A stretch of 64,000 bases of DNA from CAISIP01 sp038326025 (GCA_038326025.1 JBBQJP010000020.1:9983-73982), one strand, 5' to 3'. Numbered from the stretch's first letter, positions 22,297 through 31,154 are shown. Notes: a model not told the origin generated them from the letters alone. Program-made: numbers and translations.

Positions 22297-23712
22297 TCAG
22301 CCGATCCACGACCACCAGGCCAGCCGCAAACGCAGCAATGCGTGGCGTCCCCAGGCCCACAGCGGCGGCATACGCCCGACCACGAGGTCGGCGCGGCCGA
22401 TCAGGCCGGGGCGCAAGGTGTCGGGGGTCTGCGTCAACCGGGCCTGCACCTCGAACACATTGCGGCCTTCAACGGCGCGCGCCAGCGGGGTGATGTGCTC
22501 TACCACCAGGTCCTGGTTCTGCCAGGGCAAGGACGACAGCGCCAGTTGCCCGGTTTGACCGGGCAACACGCTGGCGATGTCGGTCTCGTCGATGTCGATC
22601 ACCACCCGGTACTGGTCGGTCGATGCCAGCGTCAGCAGGGTGTCGCCCTGGCGCACCGGCGCGCCGATGGCCTGGCTCAGGTCACCCTGAACCACCAGGC
22701 CGTCGAACGGTGCGGTGATGCGCCCGCGCGTGCGCAGTTGTTCAACCAGTGCCAATTGCGCCTGCGCCTCGTTGACGCGCTCGAAGCTGGTCGATGCGCC
22801 AACCCTGTCGGACTTGGCCATCGCGGCGGCATAGGCATTTTCGTGCTGCGCCAACTGGCTGGCCCAGCGTTCCTGCTCGCGTTGCAGGTCTTCCTCGATC
22901 AGGTCGACCAGCGGCGCCCCGGCCTTGACGCGGTCACCCGGTCGCACATGCGCGATCTTGATGAAGCCGTCACTCGGTGCGGACAACACGCGTTGCTGCG
23001 CGCCTTCAACACGCGCCCGGCCACTGACCGAAACCTCCAGCGGTGCCAGCGCCAGGAACAGCAAGGCCGCGACACCGGCCAGCAGCAGGGCACGCGTGGT
23101 GCGCCGTTTCGGCTGGCGCAGGTCTGCAAGTGTCTGTGTCAAACCGCGGCGCATGCGCCGGTGCCAGGATTCCTCGCCCTGGCGCATCCAGCGCAATGCG
23201 GGTGCGGCCAGCGTCAGCCAGTTCGTCAGTTGCTGCATTTGCGTGTCGGTGATCGGTGCCGCGCCATCGCGCTGTACCGACACGGCGGCAAACACCTCAC
23301 CGTCAAAACCCAGCGGCAGGCTGGCCACGGCACCGCCCACCAACTGCTGCAGCTGACGATGTTCCAGCCGGATCCGGTCGGTGCTGGTGTTGTCGGACGC
23401 GTCGTCGTCGCCGGCGTGTGGCGCCGGCCAGCCCAGTGGCACACCTTGATCGATCGCCTCACCCATGGCGCCAAGTAGCGCCTGCGCCAGTTCGCCCAGT
23501 GCCTGTTGTGACACGTCGGATGTGGAACTCGCCAGCAGCCGGGTCTTGCCAGCCTCGTGTAGTGCGATCGTGACCCGGTCAAAACGGCCGAGTCGGGCCA
23601 GCTGCGTCACCAGATGGTGGGCCGCCGAAGCAAGACTGGTGGCCGACAACACCTGCGCGTACAGGGCCAGTGCATCCGAAGCCGGGTCAGCCTGCGGGTG
23701 CTCAGTCGCCAT
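22297..23712 (-). CDS. GAF-HlyD fusion protein (membrane adaptor with cytosolic sensory domain)
   Basis: Protein of 471 aa from the ATG at 23712; the frame continues upstream only to a TTG at 23769. Residues about 15-180 form a GAF-like domain (ALYAQVLSATSLASAAHHL, FDRVTIALHE, GGAVASLPLGFDGEVFAAVSVQRD). A basic stretch (LRQPKRRTTR) precedes one transmembrane helix (about 208-224). The periplasmic part (about 230-455) is a HlyD-type adaptor with lipoyl halves (VLSAPSDGFIKIAHVRPGDRVKAGAPLVDL; GRITAPFDGLVVQGDLSQAIGAPVRQGD) and a helical hairpin. It is the first gene of the operon. The topology suggests a cytosolic ligand could gate a periplasmic adaptor (inference); the GAF ligand is unknown. 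Confidence 0.85.
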   Translation of the reverse strand: MATEHPQADPASDALALYAQVLSATSLASAAHHLVTQLARLGRFDRVTIALHEAGKTRLLASSTSDVSQQALGELAQALLGAMGEAIDQGVPLGWPAPHAGDDDASDNTSTDRIRLEHRQLQQLVGGAVASLPLGFDGEVFAAVSVQRDGAAPITDTQMQQLTNWLTLAAPALRWMRQGEESWHRRMRRGLTQTLADLRQPKRRTTRALLLAGVAALLFLALAPLEVSVSGRARVEGAQQRVLSAPSDGFIKIAHVRPGDRVKAGAPLVDLIEEDLQREQERWASQLAQHENAYAAAMAKSDRVGASTSFERVNEAQAQLALVEQLRTRGRITAPFDGLVVQGDLSQAIGAPVRQGDTLLTLASTDQYRVVIDIDETDIASVLPGQTGQLALSSLPWQNQDLVVEHITPLARAVEGRNVFEVQARLTQTPDTLRPGLIGRADLVVGRMPPLWAWGRHALLRLRLAWWSWIG

Positions 23713-23978
23713 GGATTGCGCCGGTATCCCGCAGGCCGGTGCGAACACCGCCTGGCACGACCCATGCAAGGGTTTGCCTGCAAGGCATCAACACGGAAGC
23801 AGGATAGTCATGGCGGTCATTTTATGGCGCCTAACTGCGGCGACGCGGGAGCGCGTCTGGCGCCGGCGGGTGTCGGAGCTGTCTCATGGTTATTTCTGAT
23901 GCCATGGATTGGGCAAGCCGGTATGCTGGTGAGGTTGGAAATTTTGAATATTCATCAGAACAGAGAAGGAGTTCGACC
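23713..23978. other. Divergent intergenic region between the giant-protein operon and uspA
   Basis: These 266 bp must hold the promoter of the seven-gene minus-strand operon and that of uspA. I see an AT-rich tract just before uspA and a TAAAAT on the minus strand near 23,820-23,830 that could be a -10, but no convincing -35 partner. No FNR box or obvious operator was found. Confidence 0.4.
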
Positions 23979-24416
23979 ATGTACAAACGCATCCTGATGG
24001 CCTACGACGGCTCGGAGGCCGGCCAGCACGCCTTGCTCGAATGCAAGGACCTCATGCAATGGACCGGCGCGGCGGTGACACTGGTGGCGGTAATGCCGCA
24101 CCACATCGACTTCATCGGTGCCGAGGGCGGGTTCTACGACCCTCAGATCACCGAACGCGAGAAGGAAAACTACAAGAAAATCCTGGAGCAGGGCCTGCAA
24201 GTCCTGTCCAAGGCCGGCTTCGCGGCCAACGGCGAGGTGCTGGTGGGCGAGACCATCAGCGAGATCACGGGTTATGCGAAAAAGGTCGAGGCCGACCTGA
24301 TCGTGGTCGGGCACAAGCACCTGGACAGCCTGGCGGCGCGCTGGTGGCGTGGATCGAGTTCTGGAGCCCTGATCGAGCATGCGCATTGCAGCGTGCTGGT
24401 CGCCATCACACAATAA
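23979..24416 (+). CDS. Universal stress protein, UspA family
   Basis: Single-domain UspA protein of 145 aa, cytosolic. It starts MYKRILMAYDGSEAG, with the Asp10-Gly-Ser of the nucleotide site. The C-terminal glycine-rich ATP motif is VVGHKHL...RGSSSGALIEHAHCSVLVA (Gly111, then Gly125-Ser-Ser-Ser), so an ATP-binding type is likely. The start at 23979 has AGAAGGAG eight bases upstream; an in-frame ATG at 23886 adds 31 unconvincing residues. It diverges from the giant-protein operon and precedes a hemerythrin-like gene. Members of this family often respond to oxygen limitation or growth arrest; no regulatory site was recognised here. Confidence 0.92.
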   Translation: MYKRILMAYDGSEAGQHALLECKDLMQWTGAAVTLVAVMPHHIDFIGAEGGFYDPQITEREKENYKKILEQGLQVLSKAGFAANGEVLVGETISEITGYAKKVEADLIVVGHKHLDSLAARWWRGSSSGALIEHAHCSVLVAITQ

Positions 24417-24422
24417 GATTCT

Positions 24423-24439
24423 CTTAGCATTGCGCTAAG
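24423..24439. repeat. 6-bp stem, 5-nt loop inverted repeat after uspA
   Basis: CTTAGC-ATTGC-GCTAAG forms a perfect short hairpin seven bases after the uspA stop. No U-run follows, so it is a weak terminator at best. Its spacing also resembles the CTTAGC-N5 elements near degP, but here the second half is inverted rather than a direct repeat. Confidence 0.4.
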
Positions 24440-24562
24440 CAGTTCTTCAGGGCGCGGTGGCGGCGCTTTTTCTAGACTGGCCGCACGTTTTGTGGTGATT
24501 CCGGTGCCTTCGCGCCGGGCTGCGAATCGGTTGCAGACGGCAGTCTGGGAAAGAGGGATTCC

Positions 24563-25312
24563 GTGAAAAATGAAAATGGTGATCAAGGCGTAACGGCCCG
24601 TATGGGCGCGGACGCAGAAGCGCGGGTGGACCTGTACGCAGCCATCCACAAGGCGCTCAGGGCGATGATGTGCGACACGATGCTGTTTTTGGGCCGGCTG
24701 GATCCGCTGGACGAGCGCGAGGTCGTGTCCTGCGGCCAGAAAGTGTTTGACCTGCTCGAGAGCTGCCTGGCCCATCTGCAACATGAAAATACCTTCGTAC
24801 ACCCCGCCATGCAGGCGCGGGCGCCGGGCAGTGCCGCGCTTGCGCAGGCGGAACATCTGGAACACGAACAGCAGATCGGTCGATTGAGCCACCTCGCGGG
24901 CGCCATGGTCAAGGCACCCGCTGCGCGGCGTGCGTCGTTCGTGACGGCCCTGTACCGCGCCATGGCGCTGTTCTTGTCCGACAACCTGCAGCATATGGCG
25001 CATGAGGAGACCCATCACAACAGTGTGTTGTGGGCACATTACAGCGATGCGGAACTGCATGAAATCGAACAACGTCTGGTGGCGTCGATCAGCCCGCAGG
25101 ACATGCACGCGGTGTTGCGCTGGATGGTTCCCGCGTGCAATCCGCAGCAACGCGCCGGCATTATGTCGGGCATGCGTGCCAAGGCCCCGCCAGCGGCATT
25201 CGACGAGGTGCTCGATGTCGTGCGCCCCCAACTCGACAGCACTGCCTGGGGCAAGCTCAGCCGCATGCTGGGACTGGACAAGTTGTCTGATCGTGTCGCT
25301 GCGATGGGGTGA
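24563..25312 (+). CDS. Hemerythrin-like domain protein
   Basis: All-helical cytosolic protein of 249 aa. Residues about 20-160 have the histidine/glutamate spacing of hemerythrin-like four-helix bundles: His29 (AAIHKALR), His74-Glu75 and His80 (HLQHENTFVHP), His98/His101-Glu102 (AEHLEHEQQIG) and His144/His147-Glu148 (LQHMAHEETHHN). These are candidate di-iron ligands. The C-terminal 90 residues look like a second helical region without such a motif. The start is GTG 24563 behind AGAGGGA; the nearby ATG at 24570 is in another frame. Such proteins bind O2, NO or iron or sense redox state; which applies here is unknown. It is convergent with the GAF/flavin-fold gene (23 bp). Confidence 0.75.
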   Translation: MKNENGDQGVTARMGADAEARVDLYAAIHKALRAMMCDTMLFLGRLDPLDEREVVSCGQKVFDLLESCLAHLQHENTFVHPAMQARAPGSAALAQAEHLEHEQQIGRLSHLAGAMVKAPAARRASFVTALYRAMALFLSDNLQHMAHEETHHNSVLWAHYSDAELHEIEQRLVASISPQDMHAVLRWMVPACNPQQRAGIMSGMRAKAPPAAFDEVLDVVRPQLDSTAWGKLSRMLGLDKLSDRVAAMG

Positions 25313-25335
25313 GTGGGTGTGACGCCGTTCGGGAT

Positions 25336-26838
25336 TCAGGCCGCGTCGTCAATCAACCGCACAGCTTGCGCAACGACCAGCCTGAAACGGCCGCGGCCCG
25401 TCTTCTCGATCCGGATTCCCACCTGATGCTCGGTGAGCCGGCGTTGTAGCAGCAAAAGTCGCGCCTCCAGGTTGTCGGTCAACTCGGGCAGTCCGATGCG
25501 CGGGTCCAGACGCAACTCGCGATTGGTAAATGCGCTTCGGCCCTGCTGCTGGTAGTCGCTGATCAGTCTCCAGAAGATCGCGCCGGCCACACCCTTGATC
25601 AGGTATTGGTCGTCGATGAACACGCTGTTGTTGACGCGGTAGTGGCGTACGCGCAGCGCTTTCTTGTCCTCCTCGGCTGGCATTGTGGCGCCATCGGTTC
25701 GCGCCGACGCCATGCCGATTGCGTCGCTTGGCTCCTGTTCGTCCAGTGGATGCAGCGCCGCGGCTAGCTGGCCGGCCAGCACCACCAGCATGTCCTCCTG
25801 TTCGAAGTCGAACTTCAGCTCCTGCGCGCTTTCGGCGAACAACACGCCGCGCAGTTGCCCCGCCGCGACCAGTGGCACCGCCAGCTGGCTGTGTGGTTGT
25901 TCCAGTCCAGGATAGGGAATGTCGGTATCGAATGCCAGACCGGGCATGTTGCTGCGCCAGCTGTGGCGCACCGCTGCCTGGTAGAGATAGGCGCTGGTCA
26001 TGTGCATGATGCGTATCGGCGTGCGCTGCTGAGCCGCCACGCCGATCACGCCGTGACCCAGGTCGATCTCCGATCCCAGTCCCGAGGTGGCGTAGCCGCA
26101 ACTGGCCACTGTGTAAAGCCGCTGCGTGACCGGATCGAACATCAACACGATGGCGTGCTCGGTATCGAGCAACGCGCATATGGTGTCCAGCGTTGTCGCC
26201 AGCAGGGTCTCCAGCGTGGTGCATTGCGCCAATTGCTGGCTGCCGCGGCGCAAGGTCGCCAGCACGGCGCCGCGCGCCGGCGGGGCTGCCAAAGGTTGTC
26301 CCGGCACAGACTCAATGGCCTGTACGGTGTAGATGTCCGAGCCACGCAGGTGAAACACGTCGGCCATGCCGGCATGGGAGGCAATGCCGGCGAGCTGGGC
26401 CTTCATCGCCTCGAACACCGGACCCTGATCCTCGGTATGCCGATACAACAGGTGCAAGCGAAAAAATGCCGAGGTGTGGGGATGAACCACCAGCACCGTC
26501 GCCTGCGGGTTGACCAGAATGTTATGGCGCGTCTTGTTGAAGAACTGGAATGACAACGCGACATGGGCATCGTCGACGTAGAACACCTGGGAGATATAGG
26601 CCAGGTTGGGCGTTCCATCGGCCGCGACGGTGGCCATGACGGCCGGCACTGCGCCTTCCAGGCAGGGTCGGATGTCGGCCAGTCGCGCTGGCGCGATGGC
26701 GCTGACAGAGTCTGCTTTACCCTGCGGGCTGCGGTGCGAGCTTGCTTGGGGGCGGCCCGGCGCGGCGCTCACAGGAACACCTTCGCCCTGCGGGCTGCGG
26801 TGCGAGCTTGCTTGGGGGCGGCCCGGCGCGGCGCTCAT
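25336..26838 (-). CDS. Flavin-reductase-fold/GAF protein with C-terminal winged-helix-like region
   Basis: Cytosolic protein of 500 aa. The first about 44 residues are two copies of a translated DNA repeat (SAAPGRPQASSHRSPQG), see separate entry. Residues about 50-195 resemble the pyridoxamine-5'-phosphate-oxidase-like FMN fold (VPAVMATVAADGTPNLAYISQVFYVDD). Residues about 205-370 form a GAF domain (TLDTICALLDTEHAIVLMFDP, IDLGHGVIGVAAQQRTPIRI, QLAVPLVAAGQLRGVLFAES). Residues about 400-495 (RHYRVNNSVFIDDQYLIKGV...GIRIEKTGRGRFRLV) look winged-helix-like. It may be a redox-responsive regulator (inference). Its ATG overlaps the stop of the upstream FMN-fold gene by 4 bp, so the two are coupled. 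Confidence 0.75.
   Translation of the reverse strand: MSAAPGRPQASSHRSPQGEGVPVSAAPGRPQASSHRSPQGKADSVSAIAPARLADIRPCLEGAVPAVMATVAADGTPNLAYISQVFYVDDAHVALSFQFFNKTRHNILVNPQATVLVVHPHTSAFFRLHLLYRHTEDQGPVFEAMKAQLAGIASHAGMADVFHLRGSDIYTVQAIESVPGQPLAAPPARGAVLATLRRGSQQLAQCTTLETLLATTLDTICALLDTEHAIVLMFDPVTQRLYTVASCGYATSGLGSEIDLGHGVIGVAAQQRTPIRIMHMTSAYLYQAAVRHSWRSNMPGLAFDTDIPYPGLEQPHSQLAVPLVAAGQLRGVLFAESAQELKFDFEQEDMLVVLAGQLAAALHPLDEQEPSDAIGMASARTDGATMPAEEDKKALRVRHYRVNNSVFIDDQYLIKGVAGAIFWRLISDYQQQGRSAFTNRELRLDPRIGLPELTDNLEARLLLLQRRLTEHQVGIRIEKTGRGRFRLVVAQAVRLIDDAA
26720..26837. repeat. Two copies of a 52-bp repeat (66-bp period) at the start of the GAF gene
   Basis: Units 26720-26771 and 26786-26837 are identical by eye. 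The 66-bp spacing equals 22 codons, so the reading frame is preserved, and the start codon of the GAF gene lies at the end of the second unit. Similar sequences are, to my memory, dispersed in Comamonadaceae genomes and often translated as SAAPGRPQASSHRSPQG. Confidence 0.85.
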
Positions 26839-27332
26839 GCTGTTGTACTCCGCAGGGTGGCGAGTGCGGATCCCGCATGCGGGCCGGGGGTCTGGTCAAA
26901 CGCCTGCAGCGGTGTGAAGCTGACAGCGACCAGATCGTCCATGTCGCAGCAGAACATGGCTTTGGAGAAGGCGGCGCCGTAACCGATCAGGCCCAGTTCA
27001 TGCACCATCGACGCCTTGTATCGTTCAAGTGCGTCCTGGTCGGACGGCGTGGCGGCTCGGATCGCTACCAGGGTGCCCTTGAGCTGAAGCGCCCGGTGCG
27101 AGTGCGGTTGTGTGAAGACCACGGCCAGGCGATGGGTGCTGTTGATGTCGCTGAGCAGCTGCACTGACTGGCTGCGCGACAGATAGACGGTGACGGCGCT
27201 GCCGTCCGGGGCGACGGTGCTGCCCATGGCGCGCATCAGGCTGGGGCGCAGGTCCAGCCCGCCGGCAGAGACGATGACCGACACACCCTTGACCATCAGG
27301 GCCAGCATTTCCGGTGGTATCGAAACACGCAT
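26835..27332 (-). CDS. FMN-binding split-barrel (pyridoxamine-phosphate-oxidase-like) protein
   Basis: Small cytosolic protein of 165 aa, likely binding FMN or a related cofactor. The fold is suggested by the strand pattern VKGVSVIVSAGGLDLRPSLMRAMG, VTVYLSRSQSVQLLSDI, RLAVVFTQPHSHRALQLKGT and the C-terminal MDDLVAVSFTPLQAFDQTPGP, which resembles proteins annotated as PNPOx-like. No pyridoxine-specific residues were recognised, so an enzymatic role is not assigned. It ends in a 4-bp overlap with the flavin-fold/GAF gene, which shares the same type of fold. The two probably work together, for example as a redox or stress response pair (inference). Confidence 0.65.
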   Translation of the reverse strand: MRVSIPPEMLALMVKGVSVIVSAGGLDLRPSLMRAMGSTVAPDGSAVTVYLSRSQSVQLLSDINSTHRLAVVFTQPHSHRALQLKGTLVAIRAATPSDQDALERYKASMVHELGLIGYGAAFSKAMFCCDMDDLVAVSFTPLQAFDQTPGPHAGSALATLRSTTA

Positions 27333-27391
27333 GATCGGATTGCGGTACGGCTTTGCCGAATCTTTGGAGTATAAGTTCGACGTGCGCGAAT

Positions 27392-29953
27392 TTACCAGTC
27401 CTCCTTGACCGCCAGCACGACATCATGCCGCGCTGCAGCCCTGGCGCCGAGCCACGCGGTAGCGGTTCCGGCCAGCACGGTGGCCGCGCACAAGGCCAGC
27501 AGTTGCGGCCAGGGAAGCAGCAGGTCCATGCTCCAGTGAAAGCTCTGTGGGTTCACCACGTGCACCAGAATGACGCTGACGCCCAGCCCCAGCAACAAGC
27601 CGGCCAGTGCACCGATGGCCGTCCAGGCCAGACCTTCGAGTGCGACCAGGGTCAGTATCTGGCGCTGTGTCAGGCCCAGATGCACCAGCAGGCCGAACTC
27701 CTTGCGCCGGGCCAGCACCTGGGCGCTGAAGTTGGCCGCCACGCCGAACAGCCCGATCGCGATGGCCACCACCTGCAGCCAGTAGGTGACGGCGAAGCTG
27801 CGATCAAATATGCGCAGCGAGGTGGCACGCAGTTCGCCGGCGCTGGCCATTTCCAGCTGCATCGGGCCCTGTGTGCGCTCGACCAGTACGCGCAATGTAT
27901 TTTGCAGGGCCGTAGTGTCGGCTCCGGGCGCCAGCGACAAGGCCAGATCATTGACCTTGTGGTCATCGGTCAAGCGCACATAGTCGTCCAGGTCGATCGC
28001 GATGGCACCGAACTGGCGCGCATAGTCGCGCCATATCCCCGCGACGACGAAATGCGGGCGCGTCGTACTGGCTGCGCCGTCCGCTGGTGTCAGCACGTCG
28101 GCCAAGGCCTCGTACGACGCGCCGACCTGCAGACCATACAAGGCGCTCATCGGCTCGCTGACGTAGATGGCGACTGCGCCCGGCGGCGGTGTCTGCAGCG
28201 GCCCGACCAGCGCCAGTGCGCGCGCCGGCTCGGTCAACGGACGCGCCAGCAACGCCACGGCCGGCCGACCGGAGACCAGGTTCAAGCTTTGCGAGCGCGC
28301 CGCAGCCACCTGGCGCACACCGGGCAAGGCACGCACGGCGTCGACCAGATCGGAGGAAAAACCGGGGCCCTCAAAACCAGCGCCCAGGCGCAGATACAGG
28401 TCGGCCGGCAACACTACATCGAGCCAGTCCTGCACCGAGTTGCGGAAGCTGGCCACCATCACCGTCAGCGCGACCGCCAGGCTCAGCGACGCGACCACGC
28501 CGCTGATGGCCACTGCTGCGCCCCCGCGCACCCGACGGGCACGCTCGATCGCCAGCATCGGCAACAGGCGATGTCCGAGCAACGGGGCCAGCCTGTCATA
28601 CAGCAGGGCGATCCAGGACGGCAGGGCGCTGATGCCGCCGATGAGCAGCAGCGCAATGGCCAGGTAGGCCGCCAGTGCCATGCCCCACAATGCCGGCGCC
28701 AGTGCCAGCAAGACACTGGCCAGCAACAGGCCCAGTGCCAGCCAGGGATGGTCGTGACCGCGCGCCGGCAGTCCCACGCCTTTGAGCGTAGGGGCCGGTG
28801 CCAGGCGGGCAGCCGAGGCAGCCGGCACCCAGGCGCCCACAATGGCCGCCAGCACGCCGAGAAATCCGTAACCCGCCGCCGCGCCGGTACTCCACTGCAA
28901 CCGGGGTGCGACCCCTTTGAAATAACCGCCGCCCAGGTCACCACCGAGCCAGCGAAGTGCCAGCCATGCCAGTGCCGTTCCGAGCACGATGCCCAGCAGG
29001 CTTCCGACCAGACCCAGCATCAGCGACTCCGTCAACACCAGGCGCAGTCGGTCGCGCGCCGGCAGGCCCAGCACGCCGAGCAAGGCGAATTGCTGGGCGC
29101 GTTTGCGCACGCTCAGCGCGAGTACCGAGAACACCAGAAAGGCGCCGGTAAACAAGGCCACAAGGGCCAACACCGTGAGGTTGACGCGGTAGGCGCGCGA
29201 CAGGTTGCTGACACTGCCAGCGGCGTCGGCCGGCGGCTGCACCATCAGGCCGGCCGGCCAGCGCGGATCGGCGCGCAGCCGGGACGCGACGGCAACCGGA
29301 TCGAGTCCGGGTTGCAGTTGCAGGTCGATACGCGAGAGTTTTCCGGATTGGCCCAACAGGTCCTGTGCGGCGCCGATATCCATCACAGCGAGCGCCGCGC
29401 CGCTGGCGCCCACGCTGCCGCTGACCTGCAACCGGTGCGTGCCCGCGCCGGCGTGCACCGTCAATGACGTACCCGCGGTGGGGGAGAGCCCCAGTTCGCG
29501 CCATGCAGAGGGATTCAGAAACACCGTGTACGGATCGAACATCGCCAGACGCGGCGCGTCGGCACCGGGCAACGGCGCCAGACCCGGCGCCACACGTACG
29601 ATCAGCAGGGCATCCACGCCGACGATGCGCAGCGACATCGGACGTTCGGTGCTGTCACGCGGCACCAGCACCCGCGATTCAAGTACCGGTGACGCGGTCC
29701 GCACCTGTGCATCGTTGGCGACCAGGCTGTAGATGTCCTCGTCGAAGTGCGCCGTGGCGGCACGCACTTCAAGATCTGCCTGGCCGTTGACCGAGCGCAC
29801 AGCCTGTGCGAATTCCTGCAGCGCCGACTGGTTGATCAGCGACACCGACAAGGCCAGCGCCACGCCAAGCATGACCGCGGCAACAGCGGCCGCATTGCGC
29901 CAGGGGTGGTGGCGCAATTCCTGCCAGGAGAATGTCTTCAACAGTTCGATCAC
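27392..29953 (-). CDS. Large FtsX/MacB-type ABC transporter permease
   Basis: Inner-membrane protein of 853 aa from the GTG at 29953 (ELLKTFSWQELRHHPWRN). A longer frame to 30076 overlaps the divergent gene and reads as non-coding. The layout is that of YbbP-like permeases: a helix at about 20-40, a periplasmic MacB-like domain, the first FtsX core near 270-480, further helices, a second periplasmic domain and a second FtsX core at the C-terminus (FAVTYWLQVVAIAIGLFGVAANFSAQVLARRKEFGLLVHLGL). Such permeases move lipids, lipoproteins or toxins out of the membrane with a separate ATPase. No LolD/YbbA-type ATPase gene is adjacent, which is odd. The gene ends 59 bp before the FMN-fold gene on the same strand. 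Confidence 0.85.
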   Translation of the reverse strand: MIELLKTFSWQELRHHPWRNAAAVAAVMLGVALALSVSLINQSALQEFAQAVRSVNGQADLEVRAATAHFDEDIYSLVANDAQVRTASPVLESRVLVPRDSTERPMSLRIVGVDALLIVRVAPGLAPLPGADAPRLAMFDPYTVFLNPSAWRELGLSPTAGTSLTVHAGAGTHRLQVSGSVGASGAALAVMDIGAAQDLLGQSGKLSRIDLQLQPGLDPVAVASRLRADPRWPAGLMVQPPADAAGSVSNLSRAYRVNLTVLALVALFTGAFLVFSVLALSVRKRAQQFALLGVLGLPARDRLRLVLTESLMLGLVGSLLGIVLGTALAWLALRWLGGDLGGGYFKGVAPRLQWSTGAAAGYGFLGVLAAIVGAWVPAASAARLAPAPTLKGVGLPARGHDHPWLALGLLLASVLLALAPALWGMALAAYLAIALLLIGGISALPSWIALLYDRLAPLLGHRLLPMLAIERARRVRGGAAVAISGVVASLSLAVALTVMVASFRNSVQDWLDVVLPADLYLRLGAGFEGPGFSSDLVDAVRALPGVRQVAAARSQSLNLVSGRPAVALLARPLTEPARALALVGPLQTPPPGAVAIYVSEPMSALYGLQVGASYEALADVLTPADGAASTTRPHFVVAGIWRDYARQFGAIAIDLDDYVRLTDDHKVNDLALSLAPGADTTALQNTLRVLVERTQGPMQLEMASAGELRATSLRIFDRSFAVTYWLQVVAIAIGLFGVAANFSAQVLARRKEFGLLVHLGLTQRQILTLVALEGLAWTAIGALAGLLLGLGVSVILVHVVNPQSFHWSMDLLLPWPQLLALCAATVLAGTATAWLGARAAARHDVVLAVKEDW

Positions 29954-30074
29954 AAGCCAGTATATTGAGCACCTGAACAGAGATGGGCTGCGGTGAAGGA
30001 TGCGCCAGGTTCTGCCCTGAATGCCGCGCACCAGAGTCGGCCCATTGCCACATTGACGAAAGACACCTGACCCC

Positions 30075-31043
30075 ATGACAAACCTGCCAACCTACGACGA
30101 CGTTGTTGCCGCCGCTGGCCGAATCGAAGGCCATGCCCACAAGACCCCGGTGCTGCGCTCGCGCACACTCGACGAGCGCCTGGGTGCGCAGCTGTTCTTC
30201 AAGTGCGAGAACTTTCAGCGCATGGGGGCATTCAAGTTCCGCGGTGCCTTCAATGCACTCGCGCGTTTCAATGCGAACCAGCGCAAGGCCGGGGCACTGG
30301 CGTTTTCCAGCGGAAACCATGCGCAGGCGATTGCGCTGTCGGCGCGGCTGCAAGGTATCAAGGCCGTGATCCTGATGCCGACCGACGCGCCCCAGGCGAA
30401 GATTGCCGCCACCCGTGGTTATGGCGCCGAAGTGGTGTTGTTCGACCGTTTTACGCAGGACCGCGAGCAGCTCGCGGCCGATCTGGCGCGCGAGCGCGGC
30501 ATGACACTGATTCCGCCGTTCGATCATGCCGACGTGATTGCCGGTCAGGGTACCGCCACCAAGGAACTGATCGAGGAGGTCGGCGCGCTGGACTACCTGT
30601 TCGTCTGTGTCGGTGGTGGCGGCCTGATCAGCGGCAGTGCCCTGGCCGCGCGTGCGCTGGCGCCGGCCTGCAAGGTGATCGGTGTCGAACCCGAGGCGGG
30701 CAACGACGCGCAGCAGTCGATGCGCAGCGGCACCATCGTGCGTATCGACACACCGCGCACAATTGCCGACGGCGCGCAAACGCAATCGGTGGGCAAACTC
30801 ACCTTTGCCATCATGCGCCGTGATGTCGATGACATCATGACCGTGAGTGATGCGCAACTGGTCGAGAGCATGCGTTTCTTCGCCGAGCGCATGAAGATCA
30901 TCGTCGAACCCACCGGTTGCCTGGGCGCGGCTGCGGCCACTTTCGGCGGCTTGCCACTGGCCGGCAAACGGGTCGGGGTCATCGTCAGCGGCGGCAATGT
31001 CGACCTGGCAAGATTCAGCCATCTGGTCGGAGCGGTTGCGTGA
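30075..31043 (+). CDS. PLP-dependent threonine/serine dehydratase family (or serine racemase)
   Basis: Fold-type II PLP enzyme of 322 aa, cytosolic. The cofactor lysine is Lys54 (GAFKFRGAFNA). The substrate loop is SSGNHAQA (78-85) and the phosphate-binding loop is VGGGGLISG (about 184-192). There is no C-terminal ACT regulatory domain, so it resembles catabolic threonine dehydratase, serine racemase or threo-3-hydroxyaspartate dehydratase rather than IlvA. These relatives cannot be separated by eye. ATG 30075 lies about 120 bp from the divergent permease start. Confidence 0.88.
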   Translation: MTNLPTYDDVVAAAGRIEGHAHKTPVLRSRTLDERLGAQLFFKCENFQRMGAFKFRGAFNALARFNANQRKAGALAFSSGNHAQAIALSARLQGIKAVILMPTDAPQAKIAATRGYGAEVVLFDRFTQDREQLAADLARERGMTLIPPFDHADVIAGQGTATKELIEEVGALDYLFVCVGGGGLISGSALAARALAPACKVIGVEPEAGNDAQQSMRSGTIVRIDTPRTIADGAQTQSVGKLTFAIMRRDVDDIMTVSDAQLVESMRFFAERMKIIVEPTGCLGAAAATFGGLPLAGKRVGVIVSGGNVDLARFSHLVGAVA

Positions 31044-31154
31044 TATATCGACCTGTCGGGACAGGCAAGCTGCGCCCGTGACGCCCGGCCGCGCTGCGCG
31101 CGGTCCGGGTCCTTGAGCAGATGTTTGCGGGCAAGGCGCCGTGACCGTGCAGGT

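Noticed and set aside
24423..24439. Rho-independent terminator after uspA
   Set aside because: The stem is only 6 bp and no U-run follows; it is listed only as an inverted repeat.
29954..30076. Longer N-terminus of the FtsX permease (ATG 30076)
   Set aside because: It would overlap the divergent dehydratase start and reads as non-membrane, non-conserved sequence; GTG 29953 starts the recognisable family N-terminus.
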